A stretch of DNA of 64,000 nt from Pseudomonas azerbaijanoccidentalis (GTDB lineage: Bacteria; Pseudomonadota; Gammaproteobacteria; Pseudomonadales; Pseudomonadaceae), in the NCBI RefSeq assembly GCF_019145495.1, contig NZ_JAHSTU010000001.1, forward strand, positions 124,001-188,000. Direction: 5' to 3'. Positions 1 through 8,031 of the stretch are shown here, piece by piece; the first letter of the stretch is position 1, and each line of letters begins with the position of its first letter. Both the position numbers and the translations under genes were made by a program. The notes beneath the pieces were generated by a model. That model was not told where the DNA came from and did no database searches. It saw only the letters and a list, made by a program, of their open reading frames with translations.

Positions 1-766
1 CGCGGTGTACATTGCCACGCCGCCCGACAGCCATCACGCCTACGCCCTGAAAGTGGCGGCGGCGGGCAAGCATTGCTGCGTCGAGAAGCCAATGTCGCTC
101 AACGTTGGGCAAAGTCGCGAGATGCACGACGCCTTTGCCGATGCCGGTCTGCACCTGTTCGTTTCCTACTATCGACGCTCGTTGCCGCGCTTTCAGCAAG
201 TTCGGCAGTGGCTGGAGCAGGGGCGAATCGGCGAGGTCCGGCACTTGACCTGGACACTGACCAAGGCTCCGTCGGCGACGGATCTGCAGGGCGCGGGCAA
301 TTGGCGAACCGACCCGGCGATTGCCGGTGGTGGTTATTTCGCCGATCTGGCCAGCCATGGCTTTGACCTGTTTCAGTACCTGCTCGGCGACATCGTCGAC
401 GTCGCCGGTTTTACCGCGCGTCAGGCCGGTTTGTATGCGGCCGAAGACGCGGTCAGCGCCAGTTGGCGGTTCGCTTCGGGCGCCATGGGCATGGGCTGCT
501 GGAACTTTGTGGCCGACCGCCGTGAAGACCGTGTCGAGATCATCGGCAGCACAGGCCGGATCAGTTTTTCGGTGTTCGATGAGCATCCGGTTCAGTTGCA
601 GGCAGACGAACACCTCAGCCTTGATATCGAGCATCACGCTCACATTCAGTGGCACCACGTGTTGGGCATGAACGCGCACATCCGCGGTGAAGCGCAGCAT
701 CCGGCGATAGCCGCAGAGGCGCTGAAAACCGATTGGGTGATGGACCAGATCCTAAAACGCTGCTGA
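1..766 (+). CDS. Gfo/Idh/MocA family oxidoreductase, 5' end outside window
   Basis: This is the C-terminal ~254 residues of an NAD(P)-dependent sugar/inositol-type oxidoreductase. The frame is open from base 2; the first GTG at position 5 is internal, because the usual first ~70 residues with the Rossmann glycine motif are missing. The visible part starts in the VYIATPPDSHH strand, which lines the cofactor site, and continues with the family's EKP signature (CCVEKPMSLN). The remaining ~170 residues fit the C-terminal alpha/beta substrate domain. Substrate cannot be told from sequence. It ends 107 bases before the next operon's operator, from which it is separated by a perfect hairpin, so it probably belongs to an upstream unit. 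Confidence 0.85.
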   Translation, partial: AVYIATPPDSHHAYALKVAAAGKHCCVEKPMSLNVGQSREMHDAFADAGLHLFVSYYRRSLPRFQQVRQWLEQGRIGEVRHLTWTLTKAPSATDLQGAGNWRTDPAIAGGGYFADLASHGFDLFQYLLGDIVDVAGFTARQAGLYAAEDAVSASWRFASGAMGMGCWNFVADRREDRVEIIGSTGRISFSVFDEHPVQLQADEHLSLDIEHHAHIQWHHVLGMNAHIRGEAQHPAIAAEALKTDWVMDQILKRC

Positions 767-770
767 TCGC

Positions 771-799
771 CTGTAGCAGCTGCTCGGCAGCTGCTACAG
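771..799. repeat. Perfect 13-bp hairpin after the oxidoreductase gene
   Basis: CTGTAGCAGCTGC is followed by a TCG loop and its exact complement. No T-run follows on either strand, so it is not a standard intrinsic terminator. The sequence resembles a shortened version of the GTAGGAGCTGC REP arms found elsewhere in the window. Confidence 0.7.
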
Positions 800-872
800 C
801 CGTGCTGAATCTATCCTTATGCCCAAACAATATTTCTCAAGCCTGTCATTAGAACTCTAAGATCACGTCATA

Positions 873-888
873 ACTCGTTATAACAAGT
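873..888. promoter_or_regulatory. Putative operator of the GntR regulator
   Basis: The 16-mer ACTCGTTATAACAAGT is a near-perfect palindrome (14 of 16 positions symmetric, centre between 880 and 881). It ends 7 bases before the chosen ATG of the GntR-family gene. HutC/FarR-type GntR proteins bind short AT-centred palindromes, so autoregulation of the whole downstream operon is likely. The binding itself is inferred. Confidence 0.55.
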
Positions 889-895
889 GATCTTC

Positions 896-1648
896 ATGAC
901 CGATAACGTTCTATCCCTCAGCAGCGTTCCGCTGCACACCCAACTGCGTGACGTGCTGCGTGCGCGCATCCTCGATGGGGAATACCCTCAAGACAGCCAG
1001 ATGCCGTCGGAAAGCGAACTCGGCGCGCTGTTCAAAGTCAGCCGCATCACCGTGCGCCAAGCGCTCGGCGATCTGCAGAAGGAAGGGTTGATCTTCAAGA
1101 TCCACGGCAAAGGCACGTTCGTTGCCAAGCCCAAAACCTTTCAAAACGTCAGCACCTTGCAAGGCCTGGCCGAGTCCATGACCGGTCGCGGTTATGAAGT
1201 CATCAACCGGCTGCGCAGCTTCAAATTCATCGCCGCCGATAAACTGGTGGCCGAGCGTCTGCAAGTCGCCGAAGGCGAAACCGTGGCGCAGATCAAGCGC
1301 GTACGGCTGATCAATCGCGAGCCGATTTCTCTGGAAATCACCTACCTGCCCAAGGCCATTGGCGAGCGCCTTGAAAAGGCGGACCTGGTGACCCGCGACA
1401 TTTTCCTGATCCTCGAAAACGACTGCGCCCTGGCGCTCGGGCACGCCGATCTGGCCATCGATGCCGTGCTGGCCGACAGCGACCTGACCCAGGCGCTGAA
1501 CGTCGAACCCGGCTCGCCGATCATGCGCATCGAGCGTCTGACCCACGATGCCCAAGGGCAACCCGTGGATTTTGAACACCTTTACTACCGTGGCGATGCC
1601 TTCCAGTACCGCCTGCGGATCGACCGGCAAAAGGGGGAGCAGGCATGA
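896..1648 (+). CDS. GntR-family regulator, HutC/FarR subfamily (UTRA domain)
   Basis: The protein has about 250 residues. An N-terminal winged helix (residues ~10-75; SESELGALFKVSRITVRQAL is the recognition region) is followed by a UTRA ligand-binding domain (~95-245) that normally senses a small metabolite. A GTG at 887 would add three residues, but it lies inside the palindrome at 873-888, so the ATG at 896 is preferred. The gene is the first of the operon and its stop overlaps the flavoprotein start (ATGA, 1645-1648), so regulator and enzyme are translationally coupled. The likely role is a repressor relieved by the operon's substrate; that substrate is unknown. Confidence 0.88.
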   Translation: MTDNVLSLSSVPLHTQLRDVLRARILDGEYPQDSQMPSESELGALFKVSRITVRQALGDLQKEGLIFKIHGKGTFVAKPKTFQNVSTLQGLAESMTGRGYEVINRLRSFKFIAADKLVAERLQVAEGETVAQIKRVRLINREPISLEITYLPKAIGERLEKADLVTRDIFLILENDCALALGHADLAIDAVLADSDLTQALNVEPGSPIMRIERLTHDAQGQPVDFEHLYYRGDAFQYRLRIDRQKGEQA

Positions 1649-3375
1649 GTCGCAACACGATCGAGCAGGAATACGACATCGTCGTCATCGGTGGCGGCAC
1701 GGCGGGTCCCATGGCGGCGATCAAGGCCAAGGAACGCAATCGCGACCTGCGGGTGTTGTTGATCGACAAAGCCAACGTCAAGCGCAGCGGCGCGATCAGC
1801 ATGGGCATGGACGGCTTGAACAACGCGATCATCCCGGGCCACTCGACACCGGAGCAGTACACCAAGGAAATCACCATCGCCAACGACGGTATCGTCAATC
1901 AGGCGGCGGTCTATGCCTACGCCACCCACAGCTTCGAAACCATCGAGCAACTGGACCGCTGGGGGGTGAAATTCGAAAAGGACGAGACCGGCGACTACGC
2001 GGTGAAAAAAGTCCACCACATGGGCGCCTATGTGCTGCCGATGCCGGAAGGGCATGACATCAAGAAAGTCCTGTATCGCCAGTTGAAACGGGCACGGGTC
2101 AGCATCACCAATCGCGTCGTGTGCACCCGTTTGCTGAAGGATGAAGAGGGCACGATCAACGGCCTGATGGGTTTCGATTGCCGCACGGCTGACTTTCATG
2201 TGATCAAGGCCAAGGCCGTGATCCTTGCCTGTGGTGCGGCCGGGCGTCTGGGCTTGCCGTCGTCGGGTTACCTGATGGGTACCTACGAAAACCCGACCAA
2301 CGCCGGCGATGGTTACGCCATGGCCTATCACGCCGGGGCTGAGCTGGCGAACCTCGAATGCTTCCAGATCAACCCCTTGATCAAGGATTACAACGGTCCG
2401 GCCTGCGCCTACGTCACCGGTCCGCTGGGCGGCTACACCGCCAACAACAAGGGCGAACGCTTCATCGAGTGTGACTACTGGAGCGGGCAGATGATGTGGG
2501 AGTTCCACCAGGAACTCGAAAGCGGCAACGGTCCGGTGTTCCTCAAACTCGATCACCTGGCCGAGGAGACTATCCAGAACATCGAAGAGATTTTGCACAG
2601 CAACGAGCGCCCGAGTCGCGGCCAGTTCCACGCCAATCGCGGCACCGACTACCGCACGCAGATGGTCGAGATGCACATCTCCGAGATCGGCTTTTGCAGC
2701 GGGCATTCGGCGTCGGGCGTGTGGGTCAACGAGAAGGCCGAAACGTCGGTCAAGGGCTTGTACTCGGCGGGCGACATGGCTGCGGTGCCGCACAACTACA
2801 TGCTTGGCGCCTTCACCTATGGCTGGTTTGCCGGCAATAACGCGGCGGATTTTGTCGCTGATCGCGAGTTTTCCGCACTGGATGCCCGGCAGATCGAAAC
2901 CGAAAAACAACGGGTCTACGCGCCGCTCGATCGCGAGCATGGCCTGCCGCCAGCGCAGGTCGAATACAAGCTGCGACGCTTCGTCAATGACTACCTGCAA
3001 CCGCCGAAAGTGACCAGGAAAATGCAGATCGGCCTGCAACGCTTCAGCGACATCCAGCGTGACCTCGACCAGATCAAGGCCCACAACGCCCACGAACTGA
3101 TGCGCGCCATGGAAGTGAGCATGATCCGCGATTGTGCGGAAATGGCCGCGAGGGCGTCGCTGTTCCGCGCCGAAAGTCGCTGGGGGCTTTACCACTATCG
3201 GGTCGATCACCCGCAACGCAACGACGCCGACTGGTTCTGCCACTGCCATTTGAAGAAGGACGAAAACGGCGCGATGAGCAGTTTCAAGAAAGCCGTCGAG
3301 CCTTACATCATCCCGCTGGATGCCGATGAAATGCAGGCCTACGACCGGCTACGGGTCGGCGCGGATGCTGCCTGA
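1645..3375 (+). CDS. AprA-like FAD-dependent oxidoreductase (fumarate reductase/APS reductase alpha fold)
   Basis: This 576-residue soluble flavoprotein belongs to the fumarate reductase / succinate dehydrogenase / adenylylsulfate reductase alpha superfamily. The FAD dinucleotide motif IGGGTAG lies at residues ~15-21. A second FAD segment, GLYSAGDMAAVPHNYMLGAF, contains His383 in the position where this fold places an active-site or flavin-contact histidine. A helical C-terminal domain (~420-560) includes a CHC motif. The partner gene 26 bases downstream encodes a two-[4Fe-4S] ferredoxin, the arrangement of AprA with AprB, which favours AprA-like over the SdhA/FrdA type (those need membrane anchors, absent here). 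No sulfate-reduction genes (sat, qmo, dsr) are present, so it is unlikely to be a true dissimilatory APS reductase. The substrate is probably what the adjacent ABC importer brings in. Confidence 0.8.
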   Translation: MSRNTIEQEYDIVVIGGGTAGPMAAIKAKERNRDLRVLLIDKANVKRSGAISMGMDGLNNAIIPGHSTPEQYTKEITIANDGIVNQAAVYAYATHSFETIEQLDRWGVKFEKDETGDYAVKKVHHMGAYVLPMPEGHDIKKVLYRQLKRARVSITNRVVCTRLLKDEEGTINGLMGFDCRTADFHVIKAKAVILACGAAGRLGLPSSGYLMGTYENPTNAGDGYAMAYHAGAELANLECFQINPLIKDYNGPACAYVTGPLGGYTANNKGERFIECDYWSGQMMWEFHQELESGNGPVFLKLDHLAEETIQNIEEILHSNERPSRGQFHANRGTDYRTQMVEMHISEIGFCSGHSASGVWVNEKAETSVKGLYSAGDMAAVPHNYMLGAFTYGWFAGNNAADFVADREFSALDARQIETEKQRVYAPLDREHGLPPAQVEYKLRRFVNDYLQPPKVTRKMQIGLQRFSDIQRDLDQIKAHNAHELMRAMEVSMIRDCAEMAARASLFRAESRWGLYHYRVDHPQRNDADWFCHCHLKKDENGAMSSFKKAVEPYIIPLDADEMQAYDRLRVGADAA

Positions 3376-3401
3376 GCATCACCCAAGAGAGAGACCGTGA
3401 T

Positions 3402-3647
3402 ATGGCCTATCAAGCCCAGGAAATCTTCTTCCGTTCCAACGCCCCCGTCACCGTCGACGAGGACAAATGCATCGCCCACAAAGGCTGCACCGTGTGCGTC
3501 GATGTGTGCCCGATGGACCTGCTGGCCATCAACCCGGCCACGCAAAAGGCCTACATGGCGTTCGATGAATGCTGGTACTGCATGCCCTGTGAAAAGGACT
3601 GCCCGACCGGGGCGGTGAAAGTCGAAATTCCGTATTTACTGCGCTGA
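3402..3647 (+). CDS. AprB-like ferredoxin with two [4Fe-4S] clusters
   Basis: This 81-residue protein has eight cysteines in two clusters: C23, C29, C32, C36 (CIAHKGCTVCVDVCP) and C57, C60, C63, C67 (CWYCMPCEKDCP). The wide first spacing (five residues between the first two cysteines) and the aromatic WYC in the second are typical of AprB. Canonical AprB is roughly twice as long and has a C-terminal tail that wraps around AprA; this one stops right after the second cluster (VEIPYLLR). It probably carries electrons to or from the preceding flavoprotein. A purine-rich AGAGAGAG precedes the ATG. Confidence 0.85.
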   Translation: MAYQAQEIFFRSNAPVTVDEDKCIAHKGCTVCVDVCPMDLLAINPATQKAYMAFDECWYCMPCEKDCPTGAVKVEIPYLLR

Positions 3648-3660
3648 TTGAAAGGACGCC

Positions 3661-3779
3661 ATCGCAGCGATGCGGCGACCCGACAAGCCAGCCCCTACAG
3701 GGATTTGCAGTGGGACACAGATTTCGCAGGCACCAGAGAACCTTGTGGGAGCTGGCTTGCCAGCGATGAGGCCGCCACA
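3661..3779. repeat. REP-type inverted pair (family B) inside the operon
   Basis: Two degenerate copies face each other, one containing CAAGCCAGCCCCTACAGGG and the other CTTGTGGGAGCTGGCTTGCC. The pair fills most of the 253-base gap between the ferredoxin and the receptor gene. It may stabilise the upstream mRNA segment or separate expression of enzyme and importer. Confidence 0.7.
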
Positions 3780-3900
3780 GACAAGTAAAAATGCCATCCG
3801 GCAAACCCCGGACGCTTGCTTCAAAACACCCCTCGTTTCCCACCACGCCCTGATCGTGGCGGAGACGAACATCCTATAAATGATTCGAGGGGAAACACCC

Positions 3901-5307
3901 ATGATATTGCGTGCAGCGTTGGCCGGTCTGGTACTGGCGTCATTCACCTTGTCGGCATCTGCCGAAACCATCCGCATTGCCATCGGCACCCAGGACACCA
4001 CCATCAACTGCGCCGCGGGCGGTTTGTTGATTCGCGAGCTTGGCCTGCTGGACAAATACTTGCCCCACGACGGCGCCTACAAAGACACGAAGTACGAGGT
4101 GGAATGGAAGAATTTCACCAGTGGCGCACCGCTGACCAATGAGATGGTCGCCGGCAAACTCGACTTCGGCGCGATGGCTGATTTCCCGGGTTCATTCAAC
4201 GGTGTGGCGTTTGAAGCGGCGGGCAAGCACAGCCTGTTTATCAGCGTGTTGTCGGGCAGCACCCAAGGCAGTGGCAACGGCATCGTGGTACCGAGCGCAT
4301 CGGGCGTGCAGTCGCTGGCCGAGCTCAAGGGCAAGACCATTTCCGTGCCGTTCGCTTCCACCGCCCATGGCATGTTGTTGCGTGCAGTGGCGGCTCAGGG
4401 CTGGGACCCGCTCAAGGACGTGAACATCATCGCCCAGCCACCGGAAGTTGCTGGCTCCGCGTTGCAGGCGGGCAAGATCGACGCCCACGCGGATTTCGTA
4501 CCGTTCGCCGAACTGTTCCCGAGTCGCGGTTTCGCCCGCAAGATCTACGACGGTTCCCAGGCCGGAGCGCCGACTTTCCACGGCGCACTGGTCGACCAGA
4601 GCTACGCGAAAAAGTATCCGGAAATCGTCGTCGCTTATCTGCGGGCAAGCATCGAGGCCAATCAATTGCTGGCCGCCGAACCTGAGAAATACAGTGAGCT
4701 GATCGCCAAGGTCACCGGCGTCGATGCCGAGGTCAATTACCTGTTCCACGGCCCTCTGGGCGTGCAGACCCGTGACCTGAGCTGGAAGCCGGAATACCGC
4801 CAGGCCGTGGGCACGGCGATCGATACGCTGAAGTTGTTGAAGAAGGCCGATCGCGGTCTCGATCTGAATACCTTCATCGACGATCAGTACATCCGCGCCG
4901 CCTTCAAGGCCTCGAACCTCGACTACAACGCACAGCTGGCCAACTACGCACAAACACCGCTCAAAACGCTGGATGCTTCGAGCGGCAAGGCGATTACCGA
5001 CTTCAGCCACGTGGCGGAAATATGGGTGCGCGGGGAGCCGAAAGTGCGCCAGTACGCCTCGGCCGAAGCGGCTTTTACGGCGCTGGCCAGCCTGAAGCAG
5101 GAAGGCAAAAACATCCGCGCGGTGTATGCCCAGGCCAGCGACAGCGGTATCAAACTGCTGGCCGATCAGGCGTGGTTTGCCAGTGATGCCAAAGGGCGCC
5201 TCAGCGCGTTCCTGCTCAAAGGCCAGGCCCAACAATTCGCCACAGCCCAGGGCGGCAAGGTGTTCGACTTCACCGATGCCACGACCCAGGCCGTGGCCGT
5301 TCGCTAA
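3901..5307 (+). CDS. NitT/TauT-type ABC substrate-binding protein with C-terminal extension
   Basis: The periplasmic receptor has 468 residues. The ATG at 3901 is preferred to 3880 because CGAGGGGAAA sits at ideal distance before it and the product then begins with a clean signal peptide (cleavage after ...LSASA, residue ~21). Residues ~22-330 have the NMT1/SsuA-like fold (TIRIAIG start, GQ-like first strand, then LKGKTISVPFASTAHGMLL). Family members such as TauA and SsuA are about 320 residues, so ~130 extra residues follow; the last ~90 resemble a NosL-type domain (see findings). The following permease and ATPase complete an importer for a small anion, sulfonate- or nitrate-like by family, but the exact ligand is not predictable. 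Confidence 0.85.
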   Translation: MILRAALAGLVLASFTLSASAETIRIAIGTQDTTINCAAGGLLIRELGLLDKYLPHDGAYKDTKYEVEWKNFTSGAPLTNEMVAGKLDFGAMADFPGSFNGVAFEAAGKHSLFISVLSGSTQGSGNGIVVPSASGVQSLAELKGKTISVPFASTAHGMLLRAVAAQGWDPLKDVNIIAQPPEVAGSALQAGKIDAHADFVPFAELFPSRGFARKIYDGSQAGAPTFHGALVDQSYAKKYPEIVVAYLRASIEANQLLAAEPEKYSELIAKVTGVDAEVNYLFHGPLGVQTRDLSWKPEYRQAVGTAIDTLKLLKKADRGLDLNTFIDDQYIRAAFKASNLDYNAQLANYAQTPLKTLDASSGKAITDFSHVAEIWVRGEPKVRQYASAEAAFTALASLKQEGKNIRAVYAQASDSGIKLLADQAWFASDAKGRLSAFLLKGQAQQFATAQGGKVFDFTDATTQAVAVR

Positions 5308-5321
5308 CACACCATCATCCC

Positions 5322-5413
5322 TGTAGGAGCTGCCGAAGGCTGCGATCTTTTGATCTTGATCTTCGGCGTATCTGAAACCGCCAAAAGATCGCAGCCTTCG
5401 GCAGCTCCTACGG
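5322..5413. repeat. REP pair (family A) between receptor and permease genes
   Basis: TGTAGGAGCTGCCGAAGGC and its inverted partner GCCTTCGGCAGCTCCTACG flank a short AT-rich spacer. Such pairs form strong hairpins and often protect the upstream mRNA, so receptor message may be more abundant than permease message. Confidence 0.85.
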
Positions 5414-5441
5414 GGTTTGTGATTGTCATCGGGAATTGTGT

Positions 5442-6224
5442 ATGTCTGGATCATATTCACGCTGGATTCCAAGGGCCACTTCACTGGTGCTCTGCCTGCT
5501 GTTTTGGCAGCTCGCCGCCAGCCATCACTGGAACCTCGGCCTGGTGACCTTCGCCAACGTACCGACCCCGGTGGCGGTCGTTGAAGCGGCGCTGGGCCTG
5601 GGCGACTCCGGCAAACTCGCCCGGCACCTGAGCAGCAGCCTCAGCCGGGTTTTCGCCGGCTACTTCGCGGCGCTGGTCGTCGGGGTTGCCTTGGGCCTTT
5701 CCATCGGCCGCTCGAAATGGGCCGAGGATTTGCTGTTGCCCCCACTGGAGGTGTTGCGGCCGATTCCGGCCGTTGCCTGGATTCCGCTGGCGATCCTGAT
5801 GTTTCCGTCGTCTGAACTGTCGATGGTGTTCATCACGTTCACCGGTGCCTTGTTCCCGATTTTGCTCAATACCGTGCACGGTGTCGAAGGCGTCGACCCA
5901 CGGCTGATCGCTTCGGCCAAAAGCCTTGGGGCAGGGCGCCGGGCGATTTTGCTGGAAGTGATTTTGCCGGGCGCTGCGCCAAGCATCATCACCGGCCTGG
6001 CCATCGGCATGGGCACGTCGTGGTTCTGCCTGGTGACGGCGGAAATGATCTCCGGCCAGTACGGCATCGGTTACTACACCTGGGAGTCCTACACCATTCA
6101 GAATTACCCAGACATCGTCGTCGGCATGCTGCTGATCGGTGTACTCGGGATGGGCAGCAGTTTGCTGATCAAGCGTCTGGGCGGGTTGTTCACGCCCTGG
6201 CATCGACCACGAGGAAAAGCCTGA
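5442..6224 (+). CDS. ABC transporter permease, NitT/TauT type
   Basis: This inner-membrane protein of 260 residues has about six hydrophobic segments. The cytoplasmic EAA loop is visible as LIASAKSLGAGRRAILLEVI, followed by LPGAAPSIITGLAIG, which docks on the ATPase. Length and order match SsuC/TauC/NrtB. ATG 5442 is preferred over the TTG at 5436, with GGGA upstream. Its stop overlaps the ATPase start (TGATG), showing coupling. Confidence 0.9.
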   Translation: MSGSYSRWIPRATSLVLCLLFWQLAASHHWNLGLVTFANVPTPVAVVEAALGLGDSGKLARHLSSSLSRVFAGYFAALVVGVALGLSIGRSKWAEDLLLPPLEVLRPIPAVAWIPLAILMFPSSELSMVFITFTGALFPILLNTVHGVEGVDPRLIASAKSLGAGRRAILLEVILPGAAPSIITGLAIGMGTSWFCLVTAEMISGQYGIGYYTWESYTIQNYPDIVVGMLLIGVLGMGSSLLIKRLGGLFTPWHRPRGKA

Positions 6225-7072
6225 TGAGTGTTTTTCAACAGCCGCAAGGGCGCATCGATATTCGTGATTTGTCGATCAGCCTGGGCGAGGGCAAGGCCGC
6301 TTTCGAGGCCGTGCAAGGCCTGGATTGCCAGATTGAATCGGGCCAGTTCGTGTGCATTCTCGGGCCGTCCGGTTGCGGCAAATCGACGTTGCTCGGTGCG
6401 CTGGCCGGTCACTTGCAACCACGCACTGGCACGCTCAACGTCGATGGTGCCGTCATCAGTGGTCCATCGCCCCAGCGCGGCATGGTGTTCCAGCAGCACA
6501 CGCTGTTTCCGTGGCGCACCGTGCGCGACAACGTTGCCTTCGGCCTGAAAATGCGTGGCGTCGGTAAAGCCGAGCGGCACCGGGCGGCAGATGAAATCCT
6601 TGCGCTGGTCGGCCTTGAAGGTTTTGCCGAGCGCTGGCCGGATCAGCTATCCGGTGGCATGCAGCAGCGAGTGGAAATCGCTCGGGTGCTGGTCAACCGT
6701 CCGCGGCTGCTGCTGATGGACGAACCCTTTGGCGCGCTTGATGCCTTGACCCGCTTGAACATGCAGGAACTGCTGCTCGACATCTGGACGCGCATTCGCA
6801 CCACTGTGGTGTTCGTCACCCACGACATCGACGAAGCCTTGTTCCTGGCTGATCGCTTGCTGGTGATGAGCACGCGGCCCGGTCGAATCATCGAAGACTT
6901 GCGCCTGGATTTCCCCCGGCCACGAACCACTGAACTGGTCACCAGCCACGAATTTTCCCGCTTGAAACGTCATTGCCTCGAACTCCTGCGTCACGAAGAC
7001 GGTCGGCAGCTACCGCGCCTGAACCCTCTCGGATTGCCTCCTGAAAACAAACTGCCGCGATTTGCCCTATGA
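6224..7072 (+). CDS. ABC transporter ATP-binding protein, NitT/TauT type
   Basis: This 282-residue nucleotide-binding subunit drives the preceding permease. Walker A is GPSGCGKST (residues 47-55), the Q-loop lies in MVFQQHTLFPW, the signature is LSGGMQQR, Walker B is LLLMDEPFGALD and the H-loop is VTHDIDEA, so all catalytic elements are intact. The reading frame is open upstream to 6020, but the ATG at 6224, preceded by GAGGAAAA and overlapping the permease stop, is the real start. Its stop overlaps the HEAT-repeat gene start (ATGA). Confidence 0.93.
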   Translation: MSVFQQPQGRIDIRDLSISLGEGKAAFEAVQGLDCQIESGQFVCILGPSGCGKSTLLGALAGHLQPRTGTLNVDGAVISGPSPQRGMVFQQHTLFPWRTVRDNVAFGLKMRGVGKAERHRAADEILALVGLEGFAERWPDQLSGGMQQRVEIARVLVNRPRLLLMDEPFGALDALTRLNMQELLLDIWTRIRTTVVFVTHDIDEALFLADRLLVMSTRPGRIIEDLRLDFPRPRTTELVTSHEFSRLKRHCLELLRHEDGRQLPRLNPLGLPPENKLPRFAL

Positions 7073-8031
7073 CCTCACTATTCGAACTGACCGACAACCA
7101 CGACATTCTTGCCCTGCAACCCCGCCTGACGGACGACGATGCCGGGGTACGCCGCATTGCCTTGATCGAACTGGCCGACCTCGAAGAACCGGACGGCCTG
7201 TTATGGCTGGTCGATCGACTGGCGCACGACCCGAATGCAGACGTACGCGCCGAAGCGGCGCGGTTGCTGGAAGCCTGGGAGGATGCGCCGGTGGTTCAGG
7301 CGCTGTGCCAGGCGTTGACCGATCCGTCGGAGGCGGTACAGGCCGCCGCTGCGCAAAGCTTAAGCCTGCTCAAAAGTGAAGCCGCGGGCAGGGTGATACT
7401 GCCGTGGACCGGGCATACAGACACTGCCGTGCGCATTGCGGCGTTCAGGGCTTTGCGCGAGTTGCGCTTTGCCGAGGCGGCGCCGGCGGCGGTGCAGGCG
7501 CTGGCTGATGCGGATGCCAATGTGCGACGCGAGGCTGTCGGCGTGCTGGGCTGGCTCAAGCAACTCGACGCTTTGCCCGCATTGGCGCGCCTGGCCAGCG
7601 CCGACCCGGACACCGAAGTGCGCCGCGCCGCGACCGGCGCATTGGGCCTGGCCTCGGATGCGCAGGTGTTGCCGGCATTGTGCCAAGCCTTGCAAGACCA
7701 CGCCTGGCAGGTGCGCGAGGAAGCCGCTACGACGCTGGGCAAGGTCGGGCAGGTTGAAGCGGGTGCGGCGCTGGTCGAAGCGTTGACTGACGATTACTGG
7801 CAAGTGCGCCTGCGCGCGACCCGTAGCCTTGGCCGCTTGCGTTACGCGCCGGCGCTGGACGCGTTGATCGAGACCCTGGGGCATCGCATCAGCAACCTGC
7901 GCAAGGAAGCGGCGCTGGCATTGGGTGAGTTGAATGAGCGCGGCGCCATCGCGCCGTTGCTGGCAGCGCAAGACGACGGCGACCCTGAAGTGCGCAAAGC
8001 CGTGCGCATTGCCTTGAGTCAGCTGCAATGA
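7069..8031 (+). CDS. HEAT-repeat (PBS-lyase type) protein
   Basis: This 320-residue, all-helical solenoid has about ten ~31-residue units, each marked by a VRxxA-type core (for example VRRIAL, VRAEAA, VRREAV, VRRAAT, VREEAA, VRKAVR) and an L-A-L turn. There is no signal peptide or membrane segment, so it is cytoplasmic. Such repeats serve as protein-binding scaffolds, and related ones occur in bilin lyases and in maturation factors. It is translationally coupled on both sides (ATGA with the ATPase, ATGA with DUF971), so it is a constant member of this operon. The probable job is assembly or delivery of a cofactor or partner for the flavoprotein-ferredoxin enzyme; that is inference. Confidence 0.85.
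   Translation: MTSLFELTDNHDILALQPRLTDDDAGVRRIALIELADLEEPDGLLWLVDRLAHDPNADVRAEAARLLEAWEDAPVVQALCQALTDPSEAVQAAAAQSLSLLKSEAAGRVILPWTGHTDTAVRIAAFRALRELRFAEAAPAAVQALADADANVRREAVGVLGWLKQLDALPALARLASADPDTEVRRAATGALGLASDAQVLPALCQALQDHAWQVREEAATTLGKVGQVEAGAALVEALTDDYWQVRLRATRSLGRLRYAPALDALIETLGHRISNLRKEAALALGELNERGAIAPLLAAQDDGDPEVRKAVRIALSQLQ

Noticed and set aside
1585..3249. A 554-codon minus-strand frame opposite the AprA-like flavoprotein gene
   Set aside because: No family resemblance or start signals; the sense strand carries clear FAD motifs.
1645..3647. True dissimilatory adenylylsulfate reductase (aprBA)
   Set aside because: No sulfate adenylyltransferase, Qmo or Dsr genes, shortened AprB and an aerobic Pseudomonas context; only a family relation is claimed.
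3901..7072. Naming the importer ssuABC or tauABC
   Set aside because: No monooxygenase or dioxygenase for sulfonates is in the operon, and receptor length differs; the substrate is open.
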